64,000 nt of DNA. Origin: Lantana camara. Taxonomy: Eukaryota; Streptophyta; Magnoliopsida; Lamiales; Verbenaceae. Position numbers and translations under genes: made by a program. Each line of letters starts with the position of its first letter. The first letter of the stretch is position 1. Below the pieces are notes generated by a model. It ran no database searches and was not told the origin of the DNA. It saw only the letters and a list, made by a program, of their open reading frames with translations. The stretch covers positions 14,752,001 through 14,816,000 of the forward strand of contig CM074863.1 of assembly GCA_037501455.1 (NCBI GenBank), in the 5' to 3' direction. Shown here in pieces: positions 28,338 through 39,700 of this stretch.

Positions 28338-31300
28338 ATGTCTTCACCCGCTGAGTAATTTTTCGTTTCCCTCTGTGTGCGAGCGCATTTATCTTGCCTG
28401 CTGATTATTTTCCATCTGCGTGTCTTTGACGCGCTGGAGAAATATGCCCTCTCTTTAGTTGAATGTGGGATTTGTTATTGTTTGTATTGTGATTAAGCTT
28501 CTGTCTACCGTTTTAATTGATTGTGTTGGATGCGTGGAGTGCTATTTTGTTTTTCTGTGGAGGGGTGCTAATTGTGTTCTATGAGTGGTTACCTCGTGGA
28601 TGTCTTGCTCATGTTTTTAAAAATTTTAAGATTTGTTGCTTGGACGTCGAGTTATAATTTGGTATAGCCGGTTTCTTTGGGGTAAGTGCTGTGAAGGACG
28701 AGATGTGTTTGTTATTAGTTGCTAATGTTGCTTTGAGTTTTTGATTGAGGACGTGAGGTTCACACAAACTTGTTAGAAAAACTGAGGTGATGCGGGGTGG
28801 TGGTGTGTGAATTTTGGGCAAGCAAGTTTTAGATGAGTTATTCGTCATGTGATTTGCCCACTCATTTCCCGGAGGGACGCATTCTTGAATTGGGCATAGC
28901 AGCTTGACAAAGATTTTCATGAAACAACTGAAGGAACATCTATAGTTGCTGTAGTTTTTCATCTAAGTTACTGTACATATTAATTTTACTAGCACTCGTA
29001 CCCTTTTACACATAGCTGAATTGGTTCAAGGGCCTATTCTCATTCACGCGAAACTCTCAAAAACTGACATTTTGGCATTATTGATGCTAATGTTATATTT
29101 TCTGAATAAACTTTAAACTTTACTATTGTACTTGTTACGTGGTAGAGATAGAGAAATTGCTTGAGCTGCACGTCTATATCTGTGTCTAGCATGGAAGTAT
29201 TATCTTACTTCTGGACAAACTTGTACATGTTCTGGTTGCTTAACAATCTTAATAATGGTTTTTGAATTCCATGAATGCCATTAGTTGGTGGTTTGGTGCT
29301 GGACTAAAAGAAAAGTGGTTTTCTAGCTTTTAATGATTACTAATGTTCAATCTTCTCTTGTGCAGATTCTATAAGTCTCTTCCTCCTATTACTAAAGCTT
29401 ATGGAACTGCATGCTTTTTGACCACGGTTGCATGTCAAATTGGGCTACTTCATCCTGCACACATCGCACACATACCTTACCTATCATTCTTGAATTTCCA
29501 GGTAAATGTTTTAGTTGTTGCTCCAACCCTGCTAATGCTTTAAATGCATTACATATTAGAAAGAATATATTTTGTTCAAGTGGCTATTTATAACCCACTT
29601 ACCTTTTAGAAGTAGATAACCCTCCCTTATCATTTTATGTTGAGTTTGTAACTAGAGCTTTTAAAGTTTAGAAAGATAATGAAAATATATGTTCCTTTGG
29701 CTTTTGTTGTTTGGGATCTTCTTTTTTTCGTGTCCATTACTGCGGTTTTTTGTTGCATTGTACCAAATGCAATCATCACACTAAGTCATGAGCAAATCTT
29801 AACAATTTGGTCAGACATGTATGTTATCTCTACAGCCTTCCTTACACTGATATCGCAGAATTCAACGAGGCAGAGAACTCGACCTAGAAAAAATTTTAGA
29901 AGAAGCAAGAGATAATACATGTTAGGATGGCTGTTACGGACAAGTGATCTTGTGGCCACTCTTGACCCACTAACAATCCACTGATTCATAGTATTGGTTG
30001 GTCAACGTATGCAGGTGACATGTGACATGTCATGCCCCACACTCTGCTTTCTCTATATTTATGTTTTTTATTGCTTGAGAGCTACAACTTCAACTCGTTG
30101 CAAATCTGTCATGCCTACTGACACTGTAAGAAGAAAAGATCACATTATATTTTAAGAATATAATTAAGTGAGAGGATGTGGTGGAGATACTGATATCTGA
30201 AACCCCTGTAAGAGATGTAGCCATTCTAAAATTCAAAGTCGAGATGATTGAAGGGAACATAAACTGAACTATAGTTTAGTCCCTGGCAGACTATAATTAA
30301 GTTTGGCTGCACATTGATGTAAAGAAATGCTTTTGGTGCATTCAGAACCTTGCGCAGATAGTGAAACAGATACTTTTTAGTGATTATGACAGATCAACTC
30401 TGGGCTTGACATGTCTGTGTAGTCTTTCTTCATATGGTCGTTTGCATGGACAAAATAAGGAACAAAAATGGCAAATGTAGTGTTGGTCTGTTGTCTTGTG
30501 ACATGATGTCCCGTTGTATCCATTGCCTCTTAAATTGAGAAGGGGAGTTGTGGACATCTTCAGTTGACAAATAATATAGAACAAAAATACAATAATGCAA
30601 GCGAGGCACGGAAGAGCTGGCCAAACACTTTCGAAAGCTATAATCATTCCTGTCTATCCAAGCTCATGTATTAGTTCCATTTATCTTAGCCAAGGGAAAT
30701 GCATGATATGGGGGTCTTTTCTTGTTGAATGCCTATTCTTAATACCGCCGAAGAAGTTGAAGCTCATGGGTAATACTGCAAGTCTGCAATGGTATTTGTG
30801 AAGCAGAGGGAAGAAACCTTAACTGGTTCATACTAGGGTTGATAGTGGCTCTAAAGGATTTGAGCTCATAAATCTTGCTTGACGACTATAGAGAATGGAA
30901 ACAACTAACAGGTTGACTTCTTGTCTAAGAAAGTATAGGTTTGTGTTCTGGCAACTCGTGCTGGGATTTTGTGCCAGAGGCTATCAGGTTGTTTTAGGAG
31001 GTTCTTTGCCACAGGGAATCAGTTATGAAGTGTTCTAGAAAAGTTAGATATTATCTCAAAGGATAGTTTAGCGACTCCCGTTCTAACATAGGCATGTGTA
31101 CATGTTAGGTCTGCTAGGCTGACTTTTGCTCATTCCTCATTTCTCTTATTTCCCTCTTCTCTCTCTCTTTTTGAGAAAAAAAAAATGCAGGATTAATGAT
31201 TGAAAAATTATTTGTGGGGATTAATTTGTGAATTCTTACTTGTTCTGGGTATATTCCGCAGATTTGTTGATACTTAGTCAATGTTATCTGCAGGTGTGGC

Positions 31301-32566
31301 GACTAATAACCAACTTCTTTTTTCTTGGCAAGTTTTCTATCAATTTTGGGATTCGGCTCTTAATGATGTAGGTTACGCTAAATCCTGAGTATTTGCATAT
31401 GATTAAACATTTGAATTTGATTACCACTCTTTGGTCCTGGTGCCAGCAAAATATTTTTTTGCAACTTAGTTCTGCAATGCATCTAGACTGGAATTTATGG
31501 AACAATGCCTTAATCCTTACTTCTTGTTTCTGTAGAGCAAGATATGGGGTTCAGCTTGAAAATGGACCTTTCCAAAGACGCACAGCTGATTTCTTGTGGA
31601 TGATGATATTTGGGGCTTTCTCTCTGTTGGTATGTACGATTTTATGTATGTGTGTATTTCCATTTACGTCTGTCTGCCCATCTTTTTTCTAATCTTTATA
31701 CAGAATATTTAAAAGCAAACACGCTTTGTCAATTCTTGTGCATAGTTTGTCTGCTTAACATTTTCTTTTGTGGGAAAATTGGTCGAATATTTACTTATCC
31801 TTTTTTTTTTTTTCCGGGTTTTCCTCGTAAGTTAATTTCTCTCTTATCTCCCATTTTCTTACTTTATTAGCATTCCGTACCATAGAACTCCCTCAAGCCT
31901 CAGCTCTGGTTCTATTGTTACTTTATCTTGTTTTATAGTTTTAACATTTTCCTCTTGTCTAGGTTTTATCTGCCATACCCTTTTTCTCGTCCCCTTTCTT
32001 GGGGATTTCCCTAGTCTTCATGCTTCTGTATATATGGAGCAGAGAGTACCCAAACGCCAATATCAACATATATGGTCTTGTTGCTCTCAAGGTATTTCAC
32101 TTCCTAATCCAATTCCGTCGCATAAATGGAAATAATTTATAATTGCTTTATTTGCAGTTGTCCTATAACAAATCTTTTCTTCGTTTCAGGCATTTTATTT
32201 GCCATGGGCAATGCTGTGCTTAGACGTCATCTTTGGTTCTCCAATAGTGCCAGATCTTTTGGGCATTATTGCCGGCCATCTTTACTACTTCCTCACCGTG
32301 TTGCATCCTCTTGCTGGTGGGAAGACCATACTGACGACACCCACTTTCATGTATGCTTCAATTGACCTTTTGGACTGTGATTATCTTGATTAAACAAACA
32401 TAAACATGCATGTTTTCATGGCTTGCTGATTCTTTCGCTAACCATTATTCGTAGACATAAACTTGTTGCAAGATGGAGAATCGGTGCTCCAGCGAACACT
32501 GCCCCTCAGGCGGAAAGGAATACTGGCGGGGCATTCAGGGGGAGATCGTATCGCCTTAGTGGATAA
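28338..32566 (+). CDS. DER1: Derlin-1-like ER membrane protein
   Basis: Multi-pass ER membrane protein of the rhomboid-related Derlin family, which helps retrotranslocate misfolded proteins for ER-associated degradation. Exons: 28338-28354, 29366-29501, 31294-31367, 31536-31629, 31963-32091, 32190-32350 and 32455-32566. They total 723 nt (240 residues), all GT-AG. The very short first exon encodes only MSSPA and part of E, and joins to FYKSLPPITKAYG. Marks are FLTTVACQIGLLHP, NFFFLGKFSINFGIRLLMI, ARYGVQLE, RRTADFLWMMIFG, SREYPNANINIYGLVALKAF, PDLLGIIAGHLYYFL, LHPLAGGK and C-terminal GAFRGRSYRL. Several hydrophobic segments fit the family topology. The Derlin-1 subgroup rather than Derlin-2 is inferred from the N-terminus and the GRSYRL tail. 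Intron 2 is long (1.8 kb) with nothing recognisable inside. Confidence 0.95.
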
Positions 32567-33609
32567 TGTTCTTCTGAGAAAGTTCTTCCATCGTGTACTT
32601 TGGCGTACATATTCTTGAAACACGAGCATAACAGAACAGTGATTTTTTTTCCTTTTCTTTTACAGTAATTCGAGCCGAAGCCGATGTTGTGATTCTAACC
32701 GTCTAGTCATTTTATGAGAAACCGCGCACTATACAAATGGAGTAATACATTCCAGAAGATGAGTTTTGTATTTGTGGACTTCTGAGATGCATTTCTTTCA
32801 CTTGACTATGATTGCAGTTATAACATGATGATTCTTCTGGATATTCTCCATCTGAGTATTATTGTACTAGTAAACCAAAAGATTATCCAAAATTCAATTG
32901 GTCCTTAATAGCTTGCCCAAGCAATTGTAATCAACCAAAATACTACTAATTTGCGACTGGGTTGGAATTGGATGCCTATTTCAATTAATCAAATAAAATT
33001 TTAAGTTTATATGGTGTTTACAAAATTCAGAATCCACTTTATTCAATTCGAGTCTATTAATCCATTTCACGTCTGTACATGTCGATGTTAATTCTTTCTG
33101 TGTTAGGATCGTGCAATATCATTAAAATATAGAGATGTAGTTGTCTATTTATTTTAAATTTGAATTAAGTCAACTATTAAAGTATGAAACTTTGTCTATT
33201 AATGATAGTTGTTTTTTTACCATTAATTCGAATACAAAATTTCTATTTTACTCATTAACTCAAATACAAGGTTTCTTAATGAAACATCAAACGATTAAAA
33301 AGGTACATTTCAACATATTAGTAAATATTAATTATGATAATAAAACCGGGTATAGTATAGATAATTAGAAATTTCAAGGCATACAGGCATGATTAATCAA
33401 TCATGCATGGTTTTGCTGAAACATAGGCTATTTTGAATGGACAGCAATAGAATCGTTTCGTGGACGGTCCGGAGAAGATGTTGCAATGCTTCGCCACCCA
33501 CTTATTTCCTTAATAAACTAAATTATTAATATACTCACAATTATCAGGTCTCTTATTGCTCTAGCTGCAATACATACAGAGTGTGGGGAAGAAGAAAAAC
33601 AGAAATAAA
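32567..33609. other. Intergenic Derlin-profilin
   Basis: Derlin 3' UTR, AT-rich spacer and profilin promoter. No gene or element with defined ends is seen. Confidence 0.55.
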
Positions 33610-34209
33610 ATGTCGTGGCAAACCTACGTAGATGATCATTTGATGTGCGATATTGACGGGCAGGCCGGCCACCGCCTCTCCGCGGCAGCCATCATGGGAC
33701 ACGACGGCACCGTCTGGGCTCAGAGCTCCACTTTTCCTCAAGTAATTTCTTGATAATTATTAATACTTGGGATGAATATATATATATATAAGGAATTATA
33801 TTTGCAGGCGAAGGATGGGGAGATAAAAGGGATAATGACAGATTTCGAGGAACCAGGATATCTGGCCCCGACAGGGCTTTTCCTTGGAGGAGCAAAGTAC
33901 ATGGTCATCCAAGGAGAACCCAATGCTGTCATTCGTGGCAAAAAGGTAATCCATTCAATTCTACTTCACTAGCTAGTTTTACTGCATGCTATGAATATGA
34001 ATACTGTGTCTGTGTCTGTGTCCCAATATGAATATGAATATGAAGTGGATAATCTGAATTATTTGGGCGGGCAGGGTTCTGGAGGGGTTACGATCAAGAA
34101 AACAGGTCAGGCAATGGTATTTGGGTTATACGAAGAGCCAGTTACGCCCGGACAGTGCAACATGGTTGTTGAGAGGCTTGCTGATTATCTCATTGACCAA
34201 GCCCTCTAG
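33610..34209 (+). CDS. PRF: Profilin
   Basis: Small cytosolic actin-monomer-binding protein that also binds poly-proline and phosphoinositides; plant profilins are also known pan-allergens. Three exons: 33610-33741, 33808-33945 and 34075-34209. They total 405 nt (134 residues), GT-AG. The N-terminus [17 protein letters not shown], the central [22 protein letters not shown] and the C-terminus with [28 protein letters not shown] and YLIDQ match plant profilins throughout. The family normally has the same three-exon structure. Length lies within the plant range of 131-134. No defects were found. Confidence 0.97.
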
Positions 34210-35411
34210 ATCATTAATTTCAGTTTTAATTTTGTATTTGTGTATTGTTAATTAATTTTAGGATCTTTATTTAGTATTTCTTAACTTGCTTTCAGCTTCA
34301 ATCTTTTTCTTTCAAGTTTGGAGGCTAAAATAATAATTAAAACGGCAATAAAGAGAACAATAAGTTAATTTGCAATTGGAACTTACTTTCTCCTGCCTCT
34401 CATCAGATTATTTGTGCCGTATATTAATATTTTCTGAATAGTTGGTGTTGAAATTAATTAAGTAATTAGTTGCTGTTATCTTTGTTTTTGTTTCTGATAT
34501 ATATGATCTTTAGATATATATATATTAGCGTCTCACAACTACGATACGATACAAGATCTTGAGTCATGGGATTAATTTGCCCCACATGTATTCTTGTTTA
34601 TCTATCATTTACTGGGACTTCAATTTGAATACGAGGTGGTCTTGTGGAAGGTAAATTGTTTATTTCATGAAACATTAAAAATGTTCTAGGATTAGGACAA
34701 TGCAGTCAAAAGGATGAGATTCGTTCATTTTGACTAAATATTAAGAGTTCGAATTTTGATATTTGATATGAAACGTATAATTTTAAATCTCTTAGTTGAT
34801 TGTTTCATTTCTTGATCTACGATTCATCCAAGTTATAGCCTTACCGTAATAGCTATTGAGATATATATATGTCCTGTTCTAGACTGAAAAATCAAAGAGT
34901 CCCTACTTTGATATGCAGTGGCAGTGCCCAAAGTTAAGGCCTTGAGGGCTACCTAAGTGAAAAGGCTCCTTAATTTTAATATATTATTTTAGAGTGATGG
35001 AGTAATTATAATTAATACCATTTTTAAGAAATTATATATATTTACAATTATACATACATACATACACACACATATATATAGATGTAGATATATGCATATA
35101 TAATATGCAAAATTTGTAATTAGTCACATCTTAATCAACACTAATTTTATAAACAACATAATGTTGTTACTTGTTATGCAATAAATCTAATATTGAGTAC
35201 ACAAACTGTACTGTGAAGTAAAACAATTAATACATTTGCCCTTTTTTTTTATTGCATCGAAATTTCTAAATATATCTTTTTATGGTGTCGTGTAGGACGC
35301 TTTTCATTTAAATTTTTTTAAAAAATAATCTATATTATCGTATTTATATCATTATGTCATAACTCATTTCTTATCAAATAAATATAAGATATATTTGAAC
35401 TGACCCAAACC

Positions 35412-35443
<32 letters not shown>

Positions 35444-37129
35444 AGAGTATTTTTACATCTACACCCCTTGCGAGATTGGTTAATTACAACTCATACCCCC
35501 TTAGATGAAAATATTACACAATCATAATTCATAAAAGTGGTGGTTGAGAGCCGTGATATTAATATTATGGGAAAAATTAATTTCCAAAAGAAAAAAGGCT
35601 CCACATTTAAAAATAAGAGCAATAATTTAGGGAATGATGAAATATTATTATGTGGCGGTGGTGGCATGCAATAAAATGGGGCTTCAATTCTGTATAAACA
35701 ATGGTAGTAAGGCTGGCCCTCAATATTCCAGGTATAATCTCAGTTCAATGTTAATGAAATCTCTTTAAATATTGAGCGAATATTAATTATAATACTAAGG
35801 TGAATTAAAACCAACATTCATCACATATATACAATTTATATTATATTACTTCATATAGCAGAGCCAAATTTTTTTGAGGAAGATCAGATTGAAATTAAAT
35901 AAATTTCATTTTATTGGAAATCTGAAACTATAAAGTTTCAATTTGTATTTAAGAGAACCCGAAATAACTCATAAAATCCGAATATTTAAAATTCGTTGCA
36001 TGGTAAACATATCAATATAATTGTGTTTTTTCCCCTTAATTAGAAGGACTAACTTATAAGTTATAACTACTCTTCTCCATCAAATTCAAATAAATACATA
36101 ACTTTCGATTATTAATATTTAATGCCGGACATTAGCCGGACTAAGTGATATTCTCATGTATACTCCAAATCATCACTCAAATCTCATAATTATAAAGATG
36201 CATACATTATTGATATACATATATATATACCATATTTTGTTCTTTTTGATAATAAATTATATAGAATTAAGCTGGACGAATAATTTTATGGGATACTGAA
36301 AGATACATGGTTACGTACCAATACAACAACCATAATGTAGGCATTCCGATTAACAAAACAATGCTTCATCATTTCCTGGCCAAACAAATTAATAAGGTCC
36401 CACAATTTCTTTTTCTTTTTTATTTTTATAAATAATAATCTCTTGAAGTAAAATACTATATAAAGTAATAATACTTTCGAATCATCTAAGAAATATTAAT
36501 TAATTTAGGGTCGTCGATCTGAACAGAATACTTTGATTATACAGAAGAGGACAAAAGTTAGTCAAATTAACTTGGAAGAGATTGTCGGAAGGGGACAAAT
36601 ATTATTAGGTAATAACGGACAAACTATCTTAACCAGATTGATTTTGTGAAGATAATACTGATAAATATAATCAATATAATATCATTATTAATCAAAATAT
36701 AGGATCCAAGGCAAATATCCCAGGCCTCTAATTAATTGTTTATATCCTTATTTTTCGTATATAATATCATTATTAATCAAACAGGTAATGTTGGATAAAT
36801 CCCCAAATGTGTATTATATTTTTACTTAATTTCCCATTTTGGAAAAATATCGTATAATTTTCACAAAATGTCGTACTTAAAATATCTCTAGATATGTTGT
36901 ATAATTTTCACAAAATGTAGTACTAAAACGTTCTAATGTCGTATTTATATCATATTATGCAGTGTATTTTTATGGAGAGTTAAGTAAAAATATTTCAAAC
37001 TGATGGGGAGTTATTTCAAACTGCCCCTTAATCAAAATATAGGATCCAAGGCAAATATCCCAGGCCTCTAATTAATTAATCAATTGTTTATATCCTTATT
37101 TTTCGTATATAATTTTTATTGACTCGATA
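34210..37129. other. AT-rich intergenic region
   Basis: About 2.9 kb without coding potential. It holds a (TA)n run at 35417-35441 and the dispersed duplication listed separately. No element with both ends was recognised in 34210-36688. Confidence 0.6.
36689..37113. repeat. Direct duplication flanking about 260 bp
   Basis: A 77-bp segment at 36689-36765 (starts TAATCAAAATATAGGATCC) recurs at 37029-37113 with an 8-bp insertion. The intervening DNA has an internal near-repeat of GTATAATTTTCACAAAATGT. It looks like a segmental duplication or the trace of an insertion. Confidence 0.85.
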
Positions 37130-37320
37130 TTTGTCCCGCCTTTTCAAATAATAAAACTTTTGTTGGCGCCACAAAATTAATTTTATTAATTTTTTATTTC
37201 TCAGAGTTTTCTCTCATCCAACGTAATTTTTTATATCTACAAGATTCGAACCCGAGACCTTACTTAAGTGAACTCAAACCTCTATCCACTTCAGCCAACT
37301 GCCCGTTGGTGCACCGCGAA
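37130..37320 (-). mobile_element. tRNA-derived SINE-like element
   Basis: On the minus strand an RNA polymerase III A box (TGGCTGAAGTGG) is followed by a B box (GGTTCGAATCT) at promoter-like spacing, then an AT-rich tail. The sequence does not fold as a full tRNA by eye, and the ends are approximate. It fits a plant tRNA-type SINE. Confidence 0.5.
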
Positions 37321-37332
37321 ATTAAATATTGA

Positions 37333-37694
37333 CTAGTAATTCTGGCATACTCCTTGTGTGCGCAAATAAAAAAGTTATTATTTAAATATATTAAAATTAA
37401 TTATTATATTAATATATATTTTATAATTATTTTTAATATAATTATTAAATTATAATAATAAGTAGCATAAAACAATAATACACGAAACAATATTTTTTAA
37501 AAAAAGATAAAAATTATATAAAAAAAATTAAAGTGAAATAAGAGAAAAGATAATTCAAAAAAATTATTGAAGTGAAGTTACCAAATAAAAAGAAAAGAAG
37601 AGAAAAGAAGGAGAAAAAACAGATAAAAACCAAATAAATAAACTAAGAGACCAAAGGTTACTACTTGAATTTCTCAGTTAATATATAGTACAGA
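37333..37694 (-). mobile_element. Degenerate non-autonomous Helitron A
   Basis: Minus-strand 362-bp element starting TCTGTACTATATATTAAC and ending CTAG, with a weak hairpin near the end and flanking a/t bases. Its 3' end resembles that of the autonomous Helitron in this window. It has no coding capacity. Confidence 0.6.
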
Positions 37695-38067
37695 TAACTC
37701 TTAGGTTAGAAATTAACAAAAATTAATTTTTTTGGGAGTTAGAAACCTATTTTCCTTAGATATATAATTATATACAAATAAAATGACTGCCATTATTCGG
37801 AAATTATGAACCTTTCCGAAATAGTAAAGTTATTTTCTTAAGATTCTATCCAAATAAAATGACTTATCATTATCTAAATTCTAAACGACCTCTTTCATAT
37901 AGCTATTAAAAAAGAAATAATATGGCGCCGTCATTTAACAATTTTATAATACTAATAATTTTAATTTTGTTATTTAGTCAAATCAATAAAATTTCATGAA
38001 TAATTGTAAGAAACTGTGACACGTAATTTCAAAATACGGATGAATTAGAAATAGTATAACACAATAA

Positions 38068-38443
38068 CGAGCAATTCAGGCACAATCTGTGCAAATAATA
38101 AAATTATAATTATTTAAATATATATTAAATTAAAATTTTTATGTTCATATTTATTTTATATTTGTTTTTAATATGACTAAAATTTAAAAACTAATACAAA
38201 ATAGAAATTAGAAAATATGAGAAAAAATAAAAATATATAATAGACCAAAGCGGTTAGTCTCTTAAAAATAGTTAAAATATAAATTAAAAAAAATAAAAGA
38301 ATATAAAAAAAGAGAATAAAAGTAAGTTGAGAGAAGAGTGAATTTGAAACACGTTCCGTATGAGATGAAAAAAAATTAATTAATTAAATAAAAAAAGAAA
38401 TTAGAGACCAATCCAGGAGATCAGGATCTCGTGCTTAATAAGA
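38068..38443 (-). mobile_element. Degenerate non-autonomous Helitron B
   Basis: Minus-strand 376-bp element starting TCTTATTAAGCACGAGATCC. It ends CTCG (decayed CTAG) with the clear hairpin GCACA-GAT-TGTGC. It is related to elements A and C and shares internal GGTCTC motifs near its 5' end. Confidence 0.55.
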
Positions 38444-38446
38444 TAA

Positions 38447-38804
38447 CTAGTAACTTTGGCACCCTCGTTGCGTGTGCAAATTAAAAAATTATATTGTTTA
38501 AAATATATTTAAATTAATTTTAATATTAATATTTTTTTATTACTATTTTTAATATAATTATTAAATTAATATAAATAAATAGAGAATAAAATACCAAAAA
38601 AACACTATTTTAGAAAATAAAAATTATCAAAAAGAACAGAAAAAGAATTGAAATGAAATGAGAGAAGATTGAGGTTAACGGACTAAAACACGTCCTGTAT
38701 GGTTAAGTGAGTAAAATAAATAAATTAAAGAAAAAGAAAAAAAAAAAAAAGAGACCAAGTTCAAGAGACCACACTTGGGTCTGACGCTTAATAATAGAGT
38801 AAGA
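38447..38804 (-). mobile_element. Degenerate non-autonomous Helitron C
   Basis: Minus-strand 358-bp element starting TCTTACTCTATTATTAAGC and ending CTAG, flanked by a38446 and t38805. Only three bases separate it from element B, so B and C form a tandem pair. Confidence 0.6.
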
Positions 38805-39364
38805 TAATAATAATATAAGGTGGAGATAACGTGGTGCCAGTCTAGCTGTTGAGGGACCTCAGGTGGGAACCTATTTTCTCACCAATTTCTCGTCTAAAGC
38901 TATTTTCTCGTGCTGACTTATGAGCTTTGTCAAACACAATGTTTCTGCCGAAACTTAAATATTTCTTAAAGAAATTCCTAATCTAAATTTTATTTGGTTA
39001 AAGCAAAAATTAATCACATAATAAATATATTGTACCTTTTAAAATTTGTAATATCTAGATTTAGTAGTCGCCTTTTTAATTTTAACTCTTATTAAAGATT
39101 TTATGCATAAATTTACAAAATAAATTTTATTTCATATTATTTAATCTTCTTTCACTTCATTAATATTTTAGAAATTTTAAGGGATAATTAAAGATTAATG
39201 TTACTTATTCACAATTAATTTTAATTATCCCTTCTATTCAAAATCTATTAATATTAACTACACGTTTAAGAAATCAAATTTTTATTCAAATCCTATTTTA
39301 CATAAAATTATTCTATTATCTATAAGAGAAAAAAACAAAAACATACATTACTCTATTATCTATA

Positions 39365-39530
39365 AGAAAATCACTTCTAACCAAAAAAAATAAAAATAAA
39401 AAATATGAAAAATAAAAATGAGACGTGATATTCGAACCCGAAATCCAAGCAAAACATATCGCGGCGATATAGTGACGACAAAGCCGAAATTAAGAAAAAC
39501 TTTCTGGTACCATCTGAGCTGCCACAAACC
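39365..39530 (-). mobile_element. Possible SINE-like element upstream of DUF1005 gene
   Basis: On minus, an A-box-like CAGCTCAGATGG and a B box GGTTCGAATAT are present, followed by a T/A-rich tail. The A-to-B spacing (about 80 nt) is longer than usual, so this is tentative. It sits 170 bp or more upstream of the ATG at 39701. A short direct repeat CTATTATCTATAAG occurs at about 39313 and 39352. Confidence 0.35.
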
Positions 39531-39700
39531 TCCAAAACCCAACAAACTCAGAAACATGAAACATTTCCTTATATTTTACAGAGAGACTCAAAACAAGAAA
39601 CAGCACACTCTCTCAAGAGTCAAGTCCCATCTCATATATTTTCCCCCCAACTTCACACTATTCCCACCTTCCTCCCAATTTCCTCCTCCAACCAACTACA

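Noticed and set aside
37230..37310. Functional tRNA gene
   Set aside because: A and B boxes are present but no cloverleaf or acceptor stem can be formed; a SINE fits better.
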